NCBI GenBank assembly: GCA_963555705.1
Contig: OY743187.1
Coordinates: forward strand, 10,678,133 to 10,742,132
Source: Ligustrum vulgare
Taxonomy: Eukaryota > Streptophyta > Magnoliopsida > Lamiales > Oleaceae
Length of the DNA: 64,000 nt
Direction: 5' to 3'
Shown here: positions 36,271-47,634 of the stretch, piece by piece
Layout of the letters: each line of letters opens with the position of its first letter
How positions within the stretch are numbered: position 1 is the first letter of the stretch
The notes under the pieces: generated by a model
The model's input: the letters and a program-made list of their open reading frames with translations, nothing else
Told to the model about the DNA's origin: nothing
The model's database searches: none
Position numbers and translations under genes: made by a program

Positions 36271-36432
36271 TCTACAATATATAAAAATGGTGGATAATGG
36301 AGAAACTTTTGATTCCCTAATATACCCTCATATATTTAATAATATACCAAGTTTGCCATTATTTAATGTTCATACAATAAATTATATGATATAATAATTT
36401 ACATCTACACACACACACACACACACATATAT

Positions 36433-36599
36433 AGCCCCTGATTGACATTGATAAAAATCTGATTTTTAACAGATTTTGATAAAATTTGATGAAATATGTG
36501 GTTGAAAAATTGCGAGTCTCATAAATTGTATTGTTAAAATTAAATGTTGACTTTAAATTTAATTAAAATCAGAATTTTAAGTGCTACCAAATAAGGGCA
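36433..36599. mobile_element. MITE-like element, family A copy 4
   Basis: Ends AGCCCCTGATTGACA and CTACCAAATAAGGGC. The interior aligns with the 11122 copy (ATCAGATTTTTA, TTTTGATAAAA, GTGGTTGAAAA). Confidence 0.7.
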
Positions 36600-36832
36600 T
36601 TTATTCAAATATGGATTAGTGGGAAAACTTTTGACTTCCCATTTTATCTTTAAATTGTTATGTTTTAGATAAATATTATTCATAACATTTATTTACTTTA
36701 AGCTTAGATACTTTGCTAATTAAGCATGTAAAATAAATAATTTCAAAGTCTTTTGGAGAAAAAAATGAATATAAAAATAAATTTATTTTTTTAATTATTA
36801 TCTAATTAAGAATGCAAAATAACTATGCATCT

Positions 36833-36987
36833 GTTTGGCAAACTAAAAAAAATGTTTTTAAACAACATAGTTCCCAAAATCACTTTTCAACCATACATAT
36901 TTTTCTTTCTACTTTTTTACCATACTTCTTACCTCGAAAAAATAAAAAAACATATTTTTCAATACAAAACTTTTAACAGACAGAGAA
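36833..36987. mobile_element. MITE-like block shared with the 1-2 kb array
   Basis: CATCTGTTTGGCAAACTAAA to ACTTTTAACAGACAGAG with CACTTTTCAACCATACAT inside. The same layout recurs at about 700-860, 1160-1320 and 1630-1790. Confidence 0.6.
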
Positions 36988-37281
36988 TTTAAAAACTCTA
37001 TTAGAACAATAAAAAAAATATTGTTTAAACTTATATACCTTTTTTTGTATAGATTGAAATCAGATTTTTAAATAGATTTTTTTTTTCATTATAAAATATG
37101 TTTCTAAATTAATTTATCTTTCCTATGCACAGTTTTTCATATTTATTCAACTATTTATCATAAATATTTTTATAAATCAATTTTCGACATGCCTAATATT
37201 TTATGATGTATATTATTATGCAAAAACATTACGAGTATTATTCATCTTACACGTAAGACGTGCAAAGCACGTGCTTACTAT

Positions 37282-38344
37282 TAATATAAAATAAATGTAC
37301 GCTCGGTGAGGCAAGACTTTCTATCCGACCTAAATAATTGTTTCTCCTTTTCAAATAACGAAAAGAGATTTTGAAGATACGAGATGATTTTCGGAAGCCT
37401 TCTTCACGTTTCAGCCTTTATTCTTTAACGAAATCATTACAATTTATAAATAACATAATTTCTCAAATCACTTTTAAACTACACAATTTATCTCAAAAAT
37501 ATAAATAAACTAATTTATAAATGCTACAGTGTTAAAAAACATGATTTTTGTCATGGCCCGTTTTATATTACACTGTTCCTATTTCTAGATGATTTTGAAG
37601 CTAACTTTTGTGCCAAAAAAGTAGATTTATCTTCTTCTTCTTCTTCCTTTTTTTTTTTTTTGTCAAATCTAAATAACGACTAATCGCTATACTTAGACTT
37701 TCTTGTAACTTGTGGTGGGTTCCTCCGAATTGGATGGACCACCCACCATACGTGACACCTATTGATGGGACACGCGCAAACAGTCACTTCTTGTAGAGGT
37801 ACGAGGAAATTTGCTATTTTTTTTTCCATATTTTGGGACTCAAGGGAGCCAACTTGCATGCTTTGGGTGCTTTGAGGTGTGTACCACGTCGGATTATATA
37901 TCATGATGAGTTCGGATTGATCCGAACTTGCATTTGGGTTGCCTTGAGATCGTGAGTTCGTCTATATTTAGGTCAGTCGCGCTCCAACCTCTAGGTCGGA
38001 GTTAATTACTATGCTAGGCTGATTTTATGGACTTCTTTTAAGCTGGGCCTTGAATTTATTGAACTCGTAATTTATGTATAACAACACACCATTTTTAGAT
38101 GGGTAGCTATATGAGAAAATTACACGGAACCCTATTTTTAAAAATCACTTTGTAAAAATAAGATTATGGGTTTATAGTTGTAAAAATCAGGTCCTAATTA
38201 TTTTATAATGAATATTCTATTATAAGAAATTAAATTACCTCACCTCAACTCATTCAACCTTAATTCAAACCCTAAATAATTTCTAACTCATTTCAAACCC
38301 AACAGTACCCTTTTCTCTCTCTAACATCTCTCTATCGTCATAGC

Positions 38345-38375
<31 letters not shown>

Positions 38376-38570
38376 CAAGTTTCAAAATCAACACATTTTC
38401 AACTCCGACAACAAAACGGTCCAACGGCAACGAGATCGTCGCCTTTGAGGGGTAGCAACGACAGTGGCGATCTCATGCATATTAAACCCAAGCAAACATT
38501 TTTTAGGCTGATTTAAAATTTCTTCGAAATTTTTAATGTTGACACAGAAAAGAAAAAAGCTAAAATGCAG
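37282..38570. other. Intergenic, AT-rich
   Basis: No gene that I can support. Contains CTT repeats near 37630 and a (CT)14 microsatellite at 38347-38374. A 74-codon frame near 37700 has no recognisable domain. Confidence 0.6.
38347..38374. repeat. (CT)n microsatellite
   Basis: 28 bp of uninterrupted CT. Confidence 0.95.
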
Positions 38571-38884
38571 ATGGTATACAGCAACATGCACAGCTTCTCA
38601 GGTTTTGCAGCCGCCAAGCTCTCAAAATCTCAAGCCAAGAAAATTGCTAGTACATTTATGATTTTTTTAATCATTTTTAAAGATATAATTCTACTTTCTA
38701 ATTAATGACAATTTTTTGTACGTGATTCAGAATTTCCTGTAATGGTTCACGTAATTCGAAATAGATACCACAAGGTTATGAATATAAGGAGCTAGGATCT
38801 CTTAGCTCTTTCTTCTTGTGTACTTGATAATCTTCTTCGTGAATCCAATATGGGAGATAGAATCATCATTGGTGTTATAGATTT
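38571..38884 (+). pseudogene. Subtilisin-like protease gene fragment, copy A
   Basis: One exon (about 38571-38649) reads MVYSNMHSFSGFAAAKLSKS, the inhibitor I9 prodomain of plant subtilases. After a short intron the next exon (38731-38884) gives the end of the prodomain and the start of the S8 catalytic domain (NLLRESNMGD, IIIGVID). An in-frame TAG follows NIRS, where the second copy reads [10 protein letters not shown], so it is dead. The catalytic triad exons are absent. The CACTA element has inserted 75 bp further on. Confidence 0.8.
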
Positions 38885-39138
38885 AGGTTTTGTTTTAAAT
38901 ATTTTTAGTAGGAATATATGTGCATTGGCCTGGAAAAAATTCGACTTTAGAATCACTACACTACTACAAAAATGGAATTTTGCAACGTTTAAATGGCAAC
39001 ATTTACTAATTGAATGTTGCTAAACATTTTGTAAGTAAATGTTGCATTTGATATAAATATTTGAGATTTATCCCTTTTTGCAACATTTAAAAATTGTTGC
39101 GATAAGTTGAAATTTTTGCAACACTCAAATTAAGTTTT

Positions 39139-39197
39139 GGTAACGTTTTTAAAACGTTGCAATAGGCTGCCTATTGCAACGTTTTAAAAACGTTACC
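39139..39197. repeat. Perfect palindrome in the CACTA left end
   Basis: Two 27-bp arms (39139-39165 and 39171-39197) around the spacer GCTGC are exact reverse complements. Pairing continues for three more bases outward. The arms are built of the subterminal motif GGTAACG/CGTTGC. Likely a cruciform or clustered transposase-binding site. Confidence 0.92.
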
Positions 39198-39257
39198 AAA
39201 TTTTAGTGACATTTAGAATCATTACTAAATTTTATGATTGTTCTAAATGTCACAAAT

Positions 39258-40150
39258 TACACTACAAGAAAATTTTGCTTTCCCTACAAATAATGCACAT
39301 ACAAAATGAGATTTGTATGTAAATATTATCTTTCCCCGCAAAATGAGATTTTGCAGGTATTATTAGAAAATTTTGCTTTTTCCTACAAATAATGCGCATA
39401 CAAAATAAGATTTGTAGGCAAAGATTATTAATATGTATACTTAGACTACAAAATTCTGCTATGAAATGAGATTTGTAGGCGGAATTAAGTTTTTCTCACA
39501 AAAATAATTTTTATTGGGACATAATTTCGCCCACAAAATTTTAGATGACAATTTTTAATTCGTAACGTGAGTTTATTTTACCCTACAAATTTGATATTTT
39601 GTAAAAGTATTTTTTGTTAGATATTTTCAATATTTATTCATTTGTTTATTGTCAATTCATTAAATAAATTTACCATTTCAAAGCGGGGATCGACTTTCTC
39701 GGTCACGTCGTAGTGTTTCTTGTGGGGAATTCACTTTCCCCCCACAAAACGAGGATTCGTAGGGCCAACATTTAGCTCCGAAATTTTAAAAATCAGAGAA
39801 CTTTGTGCCTACAAACATATAATTTTTTTCAAACAAAAAATTCATGGCGTAAGACTTTGGCTCAAAAAATATGTATGCGGAGTCTACTTTTTCCTAAAAA
39901 ACGAGTTTTTGTAGGGATAAGAATTTGGCTCCAAAAATATTTATATTTAAACTACAAATTTTCCGCATACAAATTAATTTATATGCAAAGTCGATTTTTC
40001 TCTACAAAATAAGCTTTTGTAAGGATAAAAATTTGGCTCAAAAAATATTTATACTTAAACTACAAATTTTCCACCTACAAAATTAGATTTATTGGCGAAG
40101 TTTTATTTTTTTCTCATAAATTTAATTTTCAACTACATTGCAATTTACAA
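39258..40150. mobile_element. Orphan end of a second CACTA-like element
   Basis: CACTACAAGAAAATTTT is the classic CACTA terminus. It is followed by its own subterminal repeats (CTACAAATAATGC...ATACAAAATGAGATTTGTA, several degraded copies to about 40080), unlike those of the surrounding element. No matching right end (CTTGTAGTG) was found in the window, so it is a truncated nested insertion or a fused end. 40150-41327 holds no gene that I can support. Confidence 0.5.
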
Positions 40151-40498
40151 AAAATTGAAATCAAAACACTATCACAAACCTAACCTAAAATGAACGCTTG
40201 AATCCATCCAAATTCAGATCCACTTAAAATTTCTTCATCGCCCTACAGCCCGCCTGCCTCCGTGACTGCGTCTCCTCCGTCACGGCTTCACTTTCATCTC
40301 ACCGTCTGCGGTCACCACTATGAGGGTTCGACTCGGAATCATCGTCTTCGGGTTTTCTCTCAAACTCAAATCCCAGTTCATCGAAGTTTCTAGTGGGGAA
40401 AAACTAGGTGGGTTTTTTGTTTTCCCTATTTCTCGTCTTTCTCCTTCTAGCTTCTATATATCTATATCTATCAACTATAATATATTCTTCATGTATAT

Positions 40499-40735
40499 GT
40501 GCATTTGTTGAAAATTGAATCTAGAATTAGAATATTGGCTTTCTTTGTTTAATTAAACTGGAATTTGTAATTTTAAGTTTTGGTATTTTTTCGGTTTTCA
40601 ATATCTCTCATCCATTAATATGTGCATTTGTTGAAAAATATATATGGAATTAGAAATACTGGCTTTTATTTATTTAATTAAACTGGAATTTGTAATTTTC
40701 AAGTTTAGGTTTTCGGGTTCGGGGTTCCCCTATTT
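40499..40735. repeat. 122-bp tandem duplication
   Basis: TGTGCATTTGTTGAAAA starts at 40499 and again at 40621. Both are followed by TTAATTAAACTGGAATTTGT. Non-coding, inside the CACTA element. Confidence 0.85.
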
Positions 40736-42840
40736 CTCGTCCATTAATATATGCATTCGTATTTTTAAACATTAGACGTATGCCTTTTCTTTGTTAATGA
40801 AATTGTGTTCAGTTTTTTTATAGTCAAACTGATTTTCTGATTTAGAAGGTTCTTTGTAGTTGGGGCATATAAACTGTGTTAGTCCTGTACGGGACATTTT
40901 TTTAGTATGACTAAGATGATAATTTTCTTTACATTGTATAAAGGTGCGAAGAAACAATGAAATAAGGAGACGAGTAGGAAGAAACGGCTGGAGCGGTTTG
41001 CAAGTACACTAGCTATGGCTAGTGCACTTAGACAAAAACTGAGTAGTAGAACCTCTCTGTAGCCAAGTTCTGTTCCTTCCTTGAACCCGAATATGAAAGT
41101 ATAGTTGACTCGATAACGCTTCTAGAAGTGTATATTTGCATCATAAATTAGCATGTGCAGAACAATGAATCCGAACAAACTGCAATAAAATGATAACTGG
41201 AAAGATTAAATAGTAGCCCGGAAGATGAATGTACTTGAAGTTTTTCCACACCATGTTAAAAATTGGGTGTCGCCTTGTTTCTAACATGGATTTTTTAAAC
41301 ATCAGAAGATCAATAAGGGCAAGGATTTGTTAGCCCAAGAGTAAACTAACAAAGAGGGGGTGAATTGGTTTATAAAACTTTTTCGATAAATAATCTCAAA
41401 CTTAAAAATCAATGGGTATAAGTATGAGCACTTAGTGTTGTAAGTAACTTAACTATCAATGTAGTGTGCTATAAATGTGTAGGCTTAATTGATAAAGCAA
41501 GTATAGCAGTTAGATATAGTGTTGCACAATATAAATTGATAGAATAAAGTAAGTGCAATGTAAGTAAGTAAAAGGGATAAGAGAATGCAAACGCGATTTA
41601 TGGAGGTTCAATCAATCAACGTGATCTACGTCCCCCGTTACCGAGCTTTCCGTCACAAGCAAGGCCAAATCCAATATATTGGTAACTTACAACAAGGAGT
41701 ACCAAATCCTTAGGCGACTTACAACAAGGAGTACCTACCCTTAACCAACAATTGAGTTTTCACAAGGCTCTCGAAACCACAAGATTTAATGAATTGAATT
41801 TACAATTGAAATAACTCTCTTGACAAATGATATACTCAAATTAAGTACCGAGAGAGTTAGGCTAACACTTCAATAGATAGCAATGAATTAAGCTCGAGTG
41901 TTAGAGAAAAACTTTGATGCAAATGATAATGAAAAGTTCAATGCAATCAAACAAAGTTTTTCAAATAATCTCTTGTTAAAATATTGAATCAAATTAAGTA
42001 CCAAGAGATGCCACACTTGAATAATTAACAATGAGTTAAGCTCAAAGTGTTTAGGCAATGGAATTTTGATGAATCAAATGATAATAAAAAATGTAGCACA
42101 AATAATCAAAGTTCCTTAATTGGAATTTCTCTCTTTTAAAAGATTAAAACAAGTTTAGAACAAAGAGAGACTTACACTTCAATTCCAATATAGTGTGAAG
42201 ATGTTGAAGAAGTTTAAACAATATAAAACCAAGAATCTTCACAAAAATTTCTTCCAAAAACTTTGATGATTTGATAAAACAAAGTTTAGATTAATCAAAG
42301 TTTTATAATAATAATAGATGAATATAAACCAAGTAAGAACAATGAGTTTTCACAAGAAAGTTTCCATAAAATCTGACGCGATCCCAGTCGGGGAATCTCG
42401 TCGACAACGCGGAATAACGAAAAAATCTAAAACCCTAGAAAAGATCTAAATCAGATCTGACAAGAAATTAACAAGAACACGAATAAATAGACGAAAATTA
42501 AAAATAAGATTGACGATAGGACCTGGACCCAACAATCACGACGCAAGAATTGACGATGCGGATTGAAGAACCGAGGTTTTCGAAACGCCACAAGGGATGT
42601 CAAACTCCTTGATAAGTTTCTTATTGGAACGCCACAAACATTCACGAAATATTTGATAAGTTCTAGGAATTGTTCTTCAAGAACAAGAAAAAGGAATCCT
42701 CCTTTTCGAGAGAGAGAATCTCACATTCATTCAATAATATCAAAGTTGTGTTCTTACAATGATAAAGAAAGCATAATATAACCAAAAAAACGCGTCCAAA
42801 ATTAACCTAGCCGCAAAAACACAAATTAAAACGCGTTGGA

Positions 42841-43075
42841 ATTACGGCCGCGAAAATATACATTACGGCCGTAATTGACCCTCGGGTCCAAACTGATTTT
42901 GTGTCTTACGGCCGTGACATTGATTCTTACGGCCGTAAGACACCTTCTGAATAAAAACTGTATAACTTGGTTACGGCCATGAATCTGGAGTTACGGCCGT
43001 GCGATAGCAAAGTTACGGTCGTGAATGTAGCTGTTACGGCCGTGAGCACTGGTTTTACGGCCGTGAATGTGGTCT
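42841..43075. repeat. Interspersed array of ACGGCCGT palindromes
   Basis: About nine copies of TTACGGCCGTGA or close variants (for example at 42864, 42908, 42931, 42993, 43033, 43057), irregularly spaced at 20-40 bp. Inside the solo LTR. Confidence 0.85.
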
Positions 43076-43187
43076 TGGTCGCCAAACCTTAACCCTTTTG
43101 ATTCGGCTCGATCCCTTTTTCTCCTCGGCTCGCTTCCAACATGAAACTTGTGCCGTTTCTCCCGTAGATCACTGTCGCATTGCCGAT

Positions 43188-43465
43188 AGGTCGACTTCTC
43201 CTTTGGTCTCCTACTTCGGATCACATCAAAATCTTTTCTATGTTGTAGGAAATGAATGCAAGAGAGAAGGCTATTTATAGAGCAAATTTTGCACATACTG
43301 TCTTTTCCGGTCGACCTATCCTGCCATGCGGTCGACCTCAATATAGTCATTGCGAGAAAATAGCCGTTGGATTTCAAAAACAGGCAGTGCGATCGACCTG
43401 AAAAATTTACGGTCGACCTGAAAGTGTCATGCGGTCGACCTCATAAATTTGCGGTCGACCTAAAA
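43188..43465. repeat. Interspersed array of GGTCGACC palindromes
   Basis: About seven copies of GCGGTCGACCT-like words (about 43189, 43308, 43327, 43387, 43410, 43430, 43450). Inside the same solo LTR, next to the ACGGCCGT array. Confidence 0.82.
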
Positions 43466-43936
43466 AATCAGGATTTCAAAATTTTGATTTTTCAAGGTTT
43501 TCTGATCAAAGTTGATTTTGAAAAATATATTTTAATGTCTTTAAAAATGTTACTTGAGCTTTATGAAGTGCATTGCCAACTATTGATGCATTAACCTATG
43601 AAGTGCATTGCCAACTATTGATGCATTAACCTTACATAAGATTGAAAAGCAATTTGTAAATGCTCAATTCTTTGTAGGCTTCATTGTTTGGTCTTCATGC
43701 TTTCCGACTTGAAATTTGATTTTGAATATCTTCGATTCTTTCTTGATCTTCTTTGCGTCTCGTGTACTTGATCACATAGTTTTGATTTATATCTTTGATA
43801 GACAATTTGAACATTGAATGCTTTGAATATTTATCATTATATGAAACACTTGAAGCACACTTGTTAGTAACACAATATATTCTTGTTTGTTATGATCAAA
43901 ACAATAAGGTCAAGTTGACCATAGGTCAACAGGATT

Positions 43937-44318
43937 AACATGTAAAAAGGAAACATTTTTTCCATGTATATAGCACTTTTTTCATAAAACTGAGGTGTTT
44001 TTTTTTTTTTTTTTTTTTTTTTTTAAGGAATTTGCTATTCTTAGTGTGTACTTGTAACGAGTTGCTACTAGTTTTTCTTTCTGTAATTTTAGATGCATTT
44101 AAATGACTTGAAAAACTATGTTAGGGTTTATTGTTGAATTTGTGATGTTGAGGAGTTAGGGATTGATGTTGGAAGTTGTTTGAGGTGTTGGTTTGATTTT
44201 TAAATTATTATGTTGGTTATGATATTTTTTTACAGGTTGATTAAGTCCAATTTATAGGGGAGGTTCTGTCAAAATTTCTATATAATTGTTCAGTCTTGGA
44301 TATAATCTTTGCCTTATA
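43937..44318 (+). other. Upstream region of the CACTA transposase gene
   Basis: Holds a poly-T run of about 30 at 43997 and the left copy of a 175-bp direct repeat (44115-44290). No clear TATA box. Confidence 0.5.
44115..44290 (+). repeat. 175-bp direct repeat, left copy
   Basis: Matches 49995-50170 closely over its length, for example GGTGTTGGTTTGATTTTTAA and TTTTACAGGTTGA. The two copies bracket both transposase genes. Confidence 0.88.
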
Positions 44319-47300
44319 ATGGACAAACAGTGGCTACAATTATCAAGGTTATCCGAACTTAGATATCATGAATCTAGTTGCAACATTAAAATAATTTAAT
44401 ATGTAATGATCATAAAACTTTACTTGTAGATATTCTGAACAATATAGAGATGGAGCACGGAATTTCGTTGAAGTAGCTCTTAAAAATCAGAATTCAGAAA
44501 TGCTAGTATGCCCTTGTGTTAAGTGTAGGAATGTAAAGCATCATCATCATGATATAGTCTATGAACATTTGGTTATTATGGGTATAGATCCTACATACAG
44601 TTATTGGGTGTTTCACGGAGAACGATCAAGTGAAACTAATTTGATTGATGTAGAAATGTCTGAGTCACGTAGGATGTTTAAGGACTTCTATCAACAACAT
44701 GATGTAGATATTGAGAATCCTCCTGATGAAAGAGAGCAAGAGATTGAGCATTTAGTTCATGATGATGAAACTCCTTTATATCCTGGTTGTACGACATTCA
44801 CGAAAATGTCTGCTTCGGTTGCCATGTTTAAGCATAAAGCTAAACATGGTTTATCGGATATCGGTTTCGATGAACTCATAAACCTAGTTCGGGAAATGTT
44901 GCCAGAGAATAATACAATTCCAAACTCATTTTATGAGATGAAAAAACTTGTCAATGTATTTGATCTTGGCTATGAGAAGATACATGCTTGTTTGAATGAT
45001 TGTTGTCTATATAGAAATGAGCTTGAAGATGCTGAATTATGTCCAAAACATGGTTGCTCAAGATGGAAAGTTAACCAACGAACAAAGAAAATTCAGAAAA
45101 AAGTTCCAGCAAAAGTCTTACGTTATTTTCCTATAATACCAAGACTTAAGATGATGTTTGGAATACATGAGATGGCAAAACAACTTAGATGGTACTCAAA
45201 TAAAAAAAGTTCAGATGGTAAAACGAGGCATCCGGCTGATTCATTAAGCTGGGAACTGATAAATAGAAGATTCCCACATTTTGCATCAGAAGCTCGAAAT
45301 ATTAGATTAGGTCTTGCTACTGATGGTTTTAATCCTTTCAAAGATCTTAGCTCTAAATACAGTTGTTGGCCAGTAATTTTAACTATATATAACTTGCCTC
45401 CCTCGTTATGCATGTCAAAGGACAGTTTGATGTTGAGTTTATTGATACCGGGACCAAAACAGCCAAGTAATGACATAGATGTTTATTTGGCACCACTTGT
45501 TGATGACTTAATGTTGTTATGGAGTCATGGGGTTGAGATGTATGATGCAGTTGCAAAGTCTACATTCAACTTAAAAGCTATTTTGATGTGGACAATACAT
45601 GACTTCCCTGCATTTGAAAATATATTTGGATGGCCCGTCAAAGGAAAAATTGCACGCCCTATTTGTCGAGAAGAAACATGTTCGCTATGGTTGTCACATG
45701 GTAGGAAATTTGCGTACATGGGACATAGAAGATTTCTCCCCTTAGATCATCCATTTCGTATGAAAAAGAGCTGGTTTAATGGACATATTGAAAATGGACG
45801 TAGGCCAAAGATAAAAACTAGTGAAGAGGATTCTATTGAAGTTGATAAAATTCCTGATAATTGGGGAAAAAGTGGCAAGGGAAAGAGGAAGAAGGGTACG
45901 ACTCAATCTAATGTAACCTAGAAGAAAAAGTCAATATTTTTCAAGCTACCATATTGGAAGGTAATTTTTGTAATATTTTTTATTAGTATTTCCTTGATAC
46001 TTGTAATTGAGTATAGTCTATCATGACATTATTGATGTTTAATTTGCAGACTTTACTTGTACGCCATAACTTGGATGTGATGCACGTGGAAAAGAATATT
46101 TGTGAAAGCATCATTAGTACACTTTTGGACGTGAAAGGAAAATCTAAAGATGGTATAAACTCTTGTAAGGACTTGGAAGCTATGAATATTAGGCATGCTT
46201 TGCATCTTGAGAGTAGAGGAAATAGGTTTTACCTACCTGCTGCTCCTCACACTTTATCAAAAGTAGAAAAACAAATGTTTTGCAAAAGGCTTTCTAATTT
46301 AAGATTACCTGACAGTTATGGTTCCAATATTGGAAATTGCATTTCAATGGAAGAATGTAAGATAGTTGGACTCAAATCTCATGATTGTCACATTCTAATG
46401 CAACAATTATTATCAGTTGCATTGAGAGGACTTCTACCTAAAGGCCCAAGGAACTCCATTTTTAAATGGTGCTCATTTTTCAATGAAATATGTAAAGGAG
46501 TTGTAGATAGAAATAAGGTCGAACAATTAGAGGATGATGTTATTGAAATTTTATGCACGTTGGAAAGATATTTTCCTCCTTATTTTTTTGACATAATGGT
46601 TCATTTGACAATCCACATTGGGAGAGAAGTTCGTATATGTGGACCAGTACAATATCAATGGATGTACCCATTTGAGAGGTAATACTCCTTCTAAGTCATT
46701 CTACTAGCTAAATTCTTTATAAAATTCATTTCATAAGTTTTAGACTTTGGTACTCTTATAGGTACATGAAAGTGTTGAAAGGGTATATTATGAATCGAGC
46801 ACGACCAGAAGGATGCATAGCTGAACGATATATTGTTGAAGCAACAACAATTTGTCATAAACGGTCTTCGATTTCACGCTAAGGATGCAGAAAAATCTCG
46901 TCAAAACAGTGGAATTTTAGTTGAAGCAACAACAATTTGTCGATCTAGTGCAAAAGATAAAGCACATGAAGTTGGGAAGGTTCATTATTATGGATTTTTG
47001 CGTGATGTTATAGTGCTTGATTACAATATGTTTCATGTTCTAATATTCAAGTGTGATTGGGAAAATATCGTGAATGGAATAAAAATGGAAGATGGATTCA
47101 CTTTGGTTAATCTTAACGAGGGATGCAGACAATTTGAACATGATCCTTTTATCTTAGCATCACAAGCGAAACAATTGTTTTATTCAAGGGAGAATGAAAC
47201 ATCTGATTGGTATGTTGCTTTGCAAGTGCCATCAAGAGAACTTCACGCATTACATATGGAGGAAGATACTATTTATGAGACGACTATTCCAGTAGATATA

Positions 47301-47378
47301 TCACAGCTTGAAGACAATCATGTTGACGATGAAAATTATTCAAGGATAGATATTGAAGGCATATTATGTAATACATAG
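44319..47378 (+). pseudogene. TNP2-type CACTA transposase (broken)
   Basis: Would cut and move the element. Exon 1 is 44319-44347 (MDKQWLQLS). Exon 2 starts at 44430 with the transposase-associated domain (RDGARNFVEV, VCPCVKCRN) and runs into the Tnp2 domain (WYSNKKSSDGKTRHPADS, LSSKYSCWPV, LPPSLCM, HDFPAFENIFGW). A TAG at 45919-45921 interrupts it, but the frame continues to a donor at 45961. Exon 3 (46050-46678) encodes LLVRHNLDVMHVEKN and the DUF4218 region to YPFER. Exon 4 (from 46762) encodes YMKVLKGYIMNRARPEGCIA, then changes frame near 46850 and continues as a DUF4216-like region to 47378. Part of the usual joining region is missing there. The copy is inactive. Confidence 0.9.
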
Positions 47379-47634
47379 ATTAGATTGGTAATCGTCTTTA
47401 TGGTTAGTTTCTTAAACACGTCATATTTGATTTATAATGAACAAAGTACTATTGTGCAATCCACTTGTCTTAGTAAGTGTTTTTTTAAACATCAAAATTT
47501 ATCACATTACTTGCCTACAATTATTTCCTTTGGTTAAGATCTCTAACCTTAATTTCTTTTTATGTTGCAGATTTTACCGTGTCTGTAGGGAATTTTGTCG
47601 AACAAGTTGACCGTGGGGCATATATGTTAGACAA

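Larger units (their letters stand above)
36271..37281 (+). mobile_element. Candidate small Helitron
   Basis: Starts A|TCTACAATATATAAAAATGG and ends with a strong hairpin (ACGTGC-AAA-GCACGT) followed by GCTTACTAT. The last four bases are CTAT rather than the expected CTRR, so the 3' end is imperfect. It contains an (AC)n run at 36410, a family A MITE (36433-36599), and a block at 36833-36987 that also occurs in the array at 1-2 kb. No coding capacity. Confidence 0.4.
41328..43931. mobile_element. Solo LTR (2604 bp) nested in the CACTA element
   Basis: Begins TGTTAGCCC and ends GGTCAACA, flanked on both sides by GGATT (41323-41327 and 43932-43936). The start includes AGAGGGGGTGAATTGG. No gag, pol or second LTR is seen, so I read it as a solo LTR, though a reduced non-autonomous element is possible. 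It contains two odd arrays of palindromic octamers (42841-43075 and 43188-43465) and a direct duplication near 43565 and 43600. Confidence 0.72.

Noticed and set aside
37680..37904. 74-codon - strand frame
   Set aside because: No domain, unremarkable codon use, isolated between repeats.
42991..43377. 128-codon - strand frame
   Set aside because: Generated by the palindromic octamer arrays in the solo LTR.
46833..46950. A separate gene starting at the methionine at 46833
   Set aside because: The downstream peptide is the C-terminal part of the CACTA transposase, reached after a frame change, not an independent gene.
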